Shown here piece by piece: positions 56,960-64,000 of a stretch of DNA of 64,000 nt (positions are counted from its first letter, which is position 1; each line of letters opens with the position of its first letter). Origin of the DNA: Ligustrum vulgare (lineage: Eukaryota > Streptophyta > Magnoliopsida > Lamiales > Oleaceae); contig OY743169.1 of NCBI GenBank assembly GCA_963555705.1, forward strand, positions 1,433,501-1,497,500, written 5' to 3'. A program made the position numbers and the translations under genes. The notes below the pieces were generated by a model. The model saw only the letters and a list, made by a program, of their open reading frames with translations, had not been told where the DNA came from and did not search any database.

Positions 56960-57628
56960 TGTTGACCACAAAATCCAACTGGACCTTGGACCAACACGTC
57001 TCAACTCCTCCCTCTTGAACACGTGAATCTCCTGCGCACTGTGACAAACGATTAGTTTGCAAAGGGAGACGAGGTGACTCCCATTTGCACTCCGATGCCA
57101 ATATATATATATATATATTGGGTGCGGGAAATATAAGTGTGTAAAAGAGAGAAAAGGGAGTGAGAGAAATATATTGTTAAGAGTATGAAATTGCTAACCC
57201 TTTACCAGGCGGGAGGAGTGCCATATTTATAGAGGATCTCGTTGTTTCGGATCATGACACGTGGAGTACTTTACACTTGTCTTCGCCCTAGCTCTTGGAG
57301 GGGACAACCTTACTTTTTGACCGTAATCATTACTACATTTTGTAGGGGATGAGCGCCTGTCATATCTTGGTAAAGGAGGTGTCACATCTCTGACTTCATC
57401 CCTTGTCCCATCGTTACATCCGAGGCGCCACCGTAAGCACCTCGACTAAGCATAAAGCGCGTCTACTAGACACAAACCAGTTCGACCAGAGGAACTCATG
57501 TGCTTTTCCACCTCGGCCATTGGCCCAGGGCGATATCCTAAACTTTAATCATGGGTTAAAGTCCAATGGGCCCTCATTGGGCCTTCACTGGCGGCCCAAT
57601 GTGCCACATTTTGGGTGCGATCTAAACA
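56960..57628 (-). mobile_element. TAT-like 3' LTR (669 bp)
   Basis: Plus strand TGTTGACCACAAAATCC to GCGATCTAAACA. The minus-strand purine tract next to it is TTGAGGGACTAG (57629-57640). A minus-strand TATAAATA lies at 57234-57241. Relative of 24254-24985. Confidence 0.85.
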
Positions 57629-58011
57629 CTAGTCCCTCAAATCCGATGTGGTCATTTATGGGCAGATCGAATTTGCCATAGGTTCGAAATGCCATTCTTT
57701 AGTGAGGCTCGTACTCAAGGTACAGTCGTCCTTCTACTCTTGCTTTCCCCTCCAGACGTAAGTTGGGATTATGCTAGCGTACTTTTTAGGCGGCACATTT
57801 AATACAAAGAGGCTGCTAATATCTGTTTCCAAGAAATATGAAGAGTATGGAGGAGGGCACGTCACCGCGCGTGGTACACACTTTAGTAGCTGAAGGGTTT
57901 CTTCCTTTCTTTCTATAGCTGGCGCTTTGATTAACCCTTCCCCCAAGAGACGCGGGTTATCAAATTAATCATGAGGCTCAAAGACCAAGGATTTGGGACT
58001 ATTGGGTTCCT

Positions 58012-58018
58012 TATAAAG
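58012..58018 (+). promoter_or_regulatory. Possible TATA box for the antisense ORF
   Basis: TTATAAAGCCTCCTTCATCA at 58011, followed by a pyrimidine-rich leader and the ATG at 58358. It implies a separate promoter next to the 3' LTR, firing opposite to the element. 57641-58357 otherwise has no gene. Confidence 0.45.
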
Positions 58019-58357
58019 CCTCCTTCATCACAGCATTTCTCCTTTACCCGTTTCTCAGAATTTTCGTAGTAGTTTTTTGTTTCGCAAGAAATAGTAGCAT
58101 TCTTCCATCTTCTTGCAAGTCTTTCAGCATTTCTTTAGGATTCTTCACTCGGAAAATCGTCTCCACTGTCCAACATCTTCCATTGACGTGTTTTTCCTTT
58201 CGAGTACACAATCTCGAACATTCATTTTTTGAAGGTAATTTTTTTTTTCCTTTGCATGCGCAAAACTTTTTCATTTCTAATTTTTTAGTGCTGGTTTGAA
58301 AACTTTGTTTCGCATTTTGTTTTCCTCTTGGTGAGTCTGGCTTATTTTTAAGAAAAA

Positions 58358-61115
58358 ATGGAAAGAGTTGGGGGAACGGGTTCACAGGAAATGTTATCAA
58401 TGGCGATTCCTGTCAAAGGTTTCTGCCCCATATCTTTATCGGTTTTTAGTTTCCGCTTCTTTAGGGAGCAAATTAAGAGGAGGAATAGGAAAATCAATGG
58501 CATAATTTGTTTGAGTGATTCTGACAGCGAAGAAGAAAAACACCAGAACTACATGGCTCATCTATCACCCGAGGAAGAGGCATCTTTGAGAGAGCTTCGG
58601 AGCAAACGAGATAGGGATTTGGGGAGAGAAGAGGTGGTAGGCTCTTCTTCAGGTCACCAGGACCTTAGTTTAATCGTTAGGGCCCCATTTAGGGCACATA
58701 GGGAAGAGTTGGGTCTGACTGCAGAGGAGATCGCCCAAGTGGAGGATTGGGTCGATCAGGTTAACAAAGTTTCGGGCTATCATGTTGATCCTGATCCAAA
58801 CCCAGAGTCATGGGAGAGCAGCGAGATCGCCACTGAAATCCGCAAGGTTGACTTGGCTGGGGCTTCGACAAAATTCAGGATGCCAGAAAGGGGTTCAATT
58901 GGTGCACCCTACACCTTCTTGACGACCTTGCAGCCCTCCTCCAGGCCAAACGGCCATATGCTATGATGCTTTATCTTATGGGATGAGGCTACCCCTGCAC
59001 CCCTTCTTCAGGGCGTTGCTTAGGAGTTATAACATGTGCCTCTACCAGCTGGCCCCCAACTTCTGGACACAGGCTGTGGGCACTTGGTTAGTGTGACAGG
59101 AGGTCAATCCTGACTATCCCATCTCACTGCACGTTATTCATACCCTCTATACTTTGAAGAAATCAGTTAGAAGGGAAAGGGACGTGAGGTCGGACATCAA
59201 AGACTGGTATTACTTGTCTCCCAGGGGCTCATATCCTCCTGTTATCACCGGTCACCCAACCTCAATAAAGAACTGGAGGAACCAGTGGTTCTGGGTTGCC
59301 GGGGAGTGGCAGAGCTCTCCTGTGGACCCTAGTCCAGAAATTACAGTTCCTCGAACTCTTTCCCTACCTAGTGAGTCTTGTACTTGTTTTTGTGTCTTTA
59401 AGTGTCACGGGTCGTTTGCTTTTTAATTTCTATTCACTTTTCTTGATTATTTCCTAACATGTTATTGGTTTATGGCAGGGGACACTTTTGCCCGCCTCTT
59501 CCCCGACGCAAACCTAGCGACGCTAAGGCGCTTATTTGCTTACAAGGGCACATTCCAGGGGGTTATCCAACAAAACAAATTATTTGTTAAACACGGTCTT
59601 ATGCGAGCCAAGAGTAAGTTCGTTTTCCTATTGCTGTTCTATCTTATGCTTTTTTCTGTTTGTAACCTCATTTTCCTCCTTTACTTGCTAGGTTCCAAGG
59701 AATTTCCGAAAATTTCTTTAAAGGGTCTCATGGCTAAGAAGATCCCTCCTGCCCTTCGCCATGGCAGTGAAATTGAAAAAAGGCAGAAAACAGTACTGGC
59801 CAACCTGCAAGTTGGGGTGGCAAAGGAGGTGTCCGAGGCGTCTACAGCCCAACTTCAGGGCCCTCTTCCAACCTTACTGCCACCGCCCATTCTGCTGCTA
59901 GTGGGTCCCCTGTAGCCTAGCATAGAAAAGGAGGCTGATCTTAAAGGAGTCCCCCCCCCAAAGGGGAAAGGGAAGAGGTCGGACAGAGGGGGCTCTAAGA
60001 GGGAGAGGGAGGCTAAAGATGTTTCTGCACCATCCTCCTTCTCCGAGGATATTCCTGAGCGCGTATCCGAGGAGGATCCCGCTCCCTTAAAGAGGCTAAG
60101 AATGGGTAAGGGCAAGGAGTCCACCTCCGCACCTCTGCCATCAGTGATTGAGGACTTGGAGGATGAGCCGTCTGTGCCCATTCCAGGCTTGGCTTATGAA
60201 GTAACGCCTGAGGGGGCAGAAGAGCTCAAGCGCATCAAAACCAGTATTCTTCTCAGAGATGTCACCTTCAGTCCTTCACTGCTTGACTCTCCCAGTTCTC
60301 CTCCTGCCCAGGCCGCACTAATTACTGAACAATTTTGGACGGAGGGTTGGTCTGCCTTTTCTTCTAGTGCCAGCCCGTCCCGGAAGCTGCTCGCCGCCAA
60401 AGCAATGAACGCCAGGGCCCTGACCCTTATTGACGAGGTGGAGTCCTCTGTGGAGGAGGCACAGTGGGATAAGAAAGACGCTGAGACTGCTCTCCGGCAT
60501 GCAGACAACATGCTGAAGGAAATTAACGACCTCAAAGCTCAGCTGTCTATAGCCCGCAAATCTTCCTCCGAGGAGAGGGCCAACGCTAAGCGCCTCCAGG
60601 AGGATAATGATAAGTTGAAACACGACCTCCAGGCCTCTGAGTCAGACGTGGCAGCTTTGTGCAAGAAACTAGATGACTCCAACCATGCACAGTCTATCAC
60701 ATCTGAGGCTCTGACCACCGCTAACGCAGCCAAGTCCAAGTTGGAAGCTGAGGTGGCAGCAACTAACGAAAAATTGGGGAGGGAGCTGGAGGCTAAGGCA
60801 AAGGCGGAGGAGGACCTTGCCTCTTTAGAACGACACATGCAAACAAGGATTACGGAGGTTCTGGAGCAGACCGTCACGAGACGGGTGGAGAATGCTTTAA
60901 GCGCCAAAGTGTCTGAGGCTATCAAGAACTTTAAAGACACTTTTGAAGAGACCCCAGAGTACGAGGCCATGCATAGGGTTTTTGGGAACATAGGGGCCAG
61001 GATGGCTTTGGGTGACGTGAAAGAAGCTTTTCCAACCCTGGATCTGTCCTCTATCGAAGCCTTGTACCCCGAACCTCAAGAGAAAGGCTCTTCAAAGGAT
61101 GTCCCTCTGCAGTGA
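58358..61115 (+). pseudogene. TAT antisense ORF with coiled-coil C-terminus
   Basis: Counterpart of 54864-56241, from the minus-strand TAT element. Exon 1 (58358-59370, donor GTGAGT) holds an acidic N-terminus (SDSDSEEEKHQNYM), VEDWVDQVNKVSGYHVDPDP, and the conserved core near 58980-59330 (RLPLHPFFRALLRSYN-like, YQLAPNFWTQAVG, SIKNWRNQWFWVAGEW). Exon 2 is 59479-59613 (DTFARLFPDANLATLRRLFA) and exon 3 is 59692-61115. Exon 3 encodes a basic, Ser-rich linker and, from about 60400, a long heptad-rich coiled coil (EEAQWDKKDAETALRHADNM, ELEAKAKAEEDLASLERHM) ending VPLQ. A frameshift near 58925, a TGA for Trp near 59095 and a shift/stop near 59912 break it, but the 337-codon last ORF is open. Codon use is GC-richer than the flanks. 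Function unknown. Confidence 0.75.
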
Positions 61116-61803
61116 TCCTATTTTGTACCTGCCTTTCTGTTGTAATTTCTCTTCTTTCCCTTTTTGTTTTTCTCTTTTTTTTTGTAAGTGCAATGGCACC
61201 TGATTTTGTAAATGTAACACCCATTAAATTTGTATATACTTTACCTTTATGAATGCGATGGTCTTCCGTGTTTAGTTTAATGCCTTAGTTTGTATGACCT
61301 TATTTTCTTAGGTGTGGACGCTTCCAAACACAAACGTTTTGTAAATACCGTACGAAGATATTAAGTGTACGGTTCCTCGGACCTAAGTAGCTCAGGGCCT
61401 TCATGTTTGCTTGGTTAGGTTTGATTCTGAACACAAGTTTTAGTTTATATGACAACATTTGGTTAAATTTGAATGCTTCCAAACGCAGATGTCTTTTAAA
61501 CGCATTGCATGGTTAATGAGTATAGTCCCTCAGATCTGAGTGGTTTGAGACATTCATGTTTACTAGTTAGATCTGATTTTGACAAACATTTGAACGAATC
61601 TAAATCACACTTTGTAAGGTCTGTGTATGCAATTTTGTATGAACCCCTTTTGATGGTGCTAACACACTCAAGCCTTACGCAGTGATCGCAGTGTAGGCTT
61701 GTAGGAGTCCCTTGTTTTTAACAAACTTCATGCATAGCGTAGACGTATGGTGTTATAACCAAAATAATCTTGGAATTTATGTTTATCCATTGTGTTTATC
61801 TAA
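61116..61803. other. TAT element spacer between pol and antisense ORF
   Basis: Non-coding, AT-rich, T-rich after the antisense ORF stop (possible polyadenylation region of that ORF). Short direct repeats occur, such as TTCCAAACRCARAYGT-like blocks near 61322 and 61478. No gene. Confidence 0.5.
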
Positions 61804-64000
61804 TTAGGAATTGGTATAATCCTCAATGTAACTCACTAACGATTTTATAAAATCATATGATAATGTTGTACTCATTGAAGAGGAATTTGATTCACTGAAA
61901 TAGCGACGAAGGTGGTCCGTGTTCCAAGGATTACATAAAGGTACCCCGGATAAGTCCTCGATCATGTACGTTCTGGGTACCACCTCGACAAAGACTTTAT
62001 AAGTTCCTTCCCAGTTAGGACCTAAAGTCCCTACTCCTGGTTCTTGAGTTGAAGGAAGAACCTTTTTGAGGACTAAGTCCCCAACATTAAAGCGTCGACT
62101 TTTCACTCTTTTGTTGTAGTATCGAGCCATCTTTTTTTAGTACCTATCCATCACCACTTGGGAATCACTCCATTTTTCCATGAGGAAATCCAAACTGGCC
62201 CTTTGTGCTTCTTCGTTTCTCACTTCGTCGTAATGAATTTGACAAGCCGAAGGGATCCTAATTTCAACGGGACATACCTCCTCGCACCTATGCCAATGAG
62301 AAAGGTGTTTCACCAATAGCGGTGTGCGAGGTGGTTCGAAGTTCCCATAGTACCTATGGAAGTTCATCCACCCATGCGCCCTTTTTGGACTCCAACTTCC
62401 TTTTCAGGGTATTTTTTATGGTCTTGTTCACAGCTTCGACCTGTCCGTTAGCCTGTGGGTGATGTGGAGATGAAAAAAGTTTCTTAATTCCCAGATCGTC
62501 GCATAGCTCATCTACGCTTCTGTTTTTGAATTGTTTTGCATTATCACTAACCAGTGAGTGTGGTATTCCGAACCGGCATATGACATTCTTCCAAATGAAC
62601 TTGGTGGTGTTGGCCTCGGTGATTCTCATCAGAGGTTCCGCCTCGACCCACTTGGTGAAGTAGTCAATCGCAATTATTACCGGCACTTCTAGGCATAGGA
62701 CCGATAATATCAACCCCCCACTTCGCAAAAGGCCAAGGGCTAGTCACCACAGTTAGCTTGTGATGCGGCTGATGTGGTATGGTTGCGTGTCTTTGACATT
62801 TATCGCACTTGTGCACGAAGTCATGGGAGTCCTTTTGCATAGTAGGTCAAAAATATCTCTGTTTGAGGGTTTTCCGAGCTAGTGATAACGCCTCGGCATG
62901 GTTGCCACATATGCCCTCATGGATTTCTCTCATTACATACCGTCCTTCCTCTGACCCCACACATCTCAGTAAAGGGGAGGTGTAACTCCGTTTATAAAGT
63001 AGGTCATCCAAGAGTACGAAATTCGCAGCGTATCTTTACAACTTCCGAGCTGCCTCCGGCTCGTTTGGTACTGTCTGATGCTTCAAATATGCTATCAGGG
63101 GATTTATCCAGGATCCTTCCTCTTCTATCGCCAAAATCTCCGGCTCTAGCTCAATAGAAGAAGTCATCATGTGCTCAACTGGGATCATATTGTGGAGCTT
63201 TGAATCACTGCTACTTGCTAATTTGGACAAAGCATCGGCATTGGAATTCTCAGTTCTGGGAATGTGCTATAACTCCATCTTTCCTAAGTGCACAGTCAAA
63301 TCTCTTACTTTCTTCAAGTAAGCGACCACAGCTGGTTCTTTGGCAGAAAATTGTCCATTAAATTGGCTAACAACGAGCTGCAAATCACTATTCGCCACTA
63401 CGGACTTAATCTTCAAAGCTTTCGCAAGTCTTAGCCCAGCTAATAACGCCTCGTATTCAGCAACATTGTTTGATGCTTTAAAGTCAAAGCGGATCACACT
63501 GTGTAGTTTGAATCCCTATAGGCTTATTAGCAATATTCCCGCACCGGATCGTCCCTCAGCCGAGGACCCATCAACGAACAATTTCCACTCTCGGCTGTCA
63601 TCCGTGTTATCAATCATCTCGACCTCCGGTGGATGTGTGAATTCGACTATGAAATCCGCCAGCGCTTGACCCTCTACAGGGGTCCGAGGCTCATAATGTA
63701 GGTCGAACTGGCTGATTTCAATCGCCCACTTCATTAACCTCCCCGATACATCTGATTTTTGCAACACCAACCTCATAGGAAATTTTGTGAACACACGTAT
63801 GGAGTGTGATTGAAAGTAGGAACGAAGTTTGCGAGAGACTATGATCAACGAGAGAGCAAGTTTCTCCATATCTGGGTAACGTGTCTCGGTATCCAGCATG
63901 GCTTTGCTTACATAATATACTGGGAATTGATTCCCATCCTCCTCTCTGACCAATATCGAGCTACCAGCCTCTTTTGATACGACTAAATACAAGTAGAGAG
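61804..64000 (-). pseudogene. TAT-like pol: RNase H domains and integrase
   Basis: Minus-strand end of pol, cut by the window edge. The RT-linked RNase H is at 64000 to about 63640 (YYVSKAMLDTETRYPDMEKL, SQFDLHYEPRTPVEGQALAD). A second, archaeal-type RNase H follows, a TAT hallmark (about 63590-63230: WKLFVDGSSAEGRSGAGILL, NNVAEYEALLAGL, TENSNADALSKLA). The integrase zinc finger lies at 62935-62790 (H..H, CDKCQRH). The DDE core spans 62735-62370: WGVDIIGP, SDNAKQF (Gly to Ala after DN) and QANGQVEAVNKT, so D, D, E are present. The GPY region (62130-61804) reads NWEGTYKV (Pro to Thr). Stops at about 63517, 63267, 62850 and 62137, and frameshifts near 62690 and 62360, break it. Confidence 0.88.

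Larger units (their letters stand above)
56960..64000 (-). mobile_element. TAT-like Gypsy element, minus strand, runs off the window
   Basis: Reading on the minus strand from the right edge: pol (RNase H, integrase), spacer, a long antisense ORF (plus strand 58358-61115), purine tract, and 3' LTR (57628-56960). Protease, RT, gag and the 5' LTR should lie to the right of the window. It was inserted into the LTR of the plus-strand TAT element, so it is the younger of the two. Confidence 0.9.

Noticed and set aside
60194..60991. Three minus-strand ORFs of 100-150 codons
   Set aside because: Antisense shadows of the GC-rich coiled-coil ORF on the plus strand.

Overview
This is nuclear DNA of a flowering plant, most likely a eudicot. 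It is AT-rich, has long AT microsatellites, and is packed with plant transposable elements: Ty3/Gypsy of the Athila-like, TAT-like and Tekay-like types, a TRIM, an L1-type LINE, a Mutator-like element (MULE), small TIR elements and two Helitrons. Splice junctions are GT..AG. I found no intact cellular gene, no rRNA or tRNA gene and no CRISPR. Lineage names rest on motif recognition by eye; no database search was possible.

Left part (1-23154). Three ~430-bp AT-rich tandem units precede a deeply nested insertion. An LTR bounded by the 5-bp duplication CGTGT (2033-23149) is split by a 5'-truncated LINE. The LINE is split by a MULE with a 9-bp target duplication (2316-4185), and again by a 14.7-kb Helitron (5875-20586) whose TC..CTAG ends sit exactly between host A and T. 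Removing both restores the LINE frame at each junction. The Helitron holds a stray exon of the nuclear gene for plastid SecY, a Tekay-like retrotransposon with 3.2-kb LTRs, a head-to-head pair of other LTRs, and a hAT-like MITE near its 3' end.

Middle (23155-44310). LTR remnants and repeats lead to a second Helitron on the minus strand (27685-41200). It carries a multi-exon Rep/Pif1-helicase gene (HUH and Walker motifs visible, several frameshifts and stops) and an RPA1-like gene. An in-frame pair of small exons near the start of the helicase gene is present three times in 507-bp tandem units. A TAT-like LTR with a TATA box lies at about 41.9-43.4 kb.

Right part (44310-64000). This is a cluster of LTR elements: a TRIM whose 5' LTR is a near-perfect hairpin unlike its 3' LTR; an Athila-like gag-protease element on the minus strand; a TAT-like element on the plus strand (49938-56959) whose gag is split by an Athila-like solo LTR (duplication ACAAT) and which holds a fragment of a third Gypsy element; and, inserted in its 3' LTR, another TAT-like element on the minus strand that runs off the window. 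Both TAT elements carry a long GC-rich antisense ORF with introns.

Almost every coding remnant is broken. Many stops fit TGG to TGA or CAG/CAA to TAG/TAA, as expected for long-methylated, silenced DNA. Helitron 2 and the TAT antisense ORFs look youngest; the Tekay-like internal region looks oldest.
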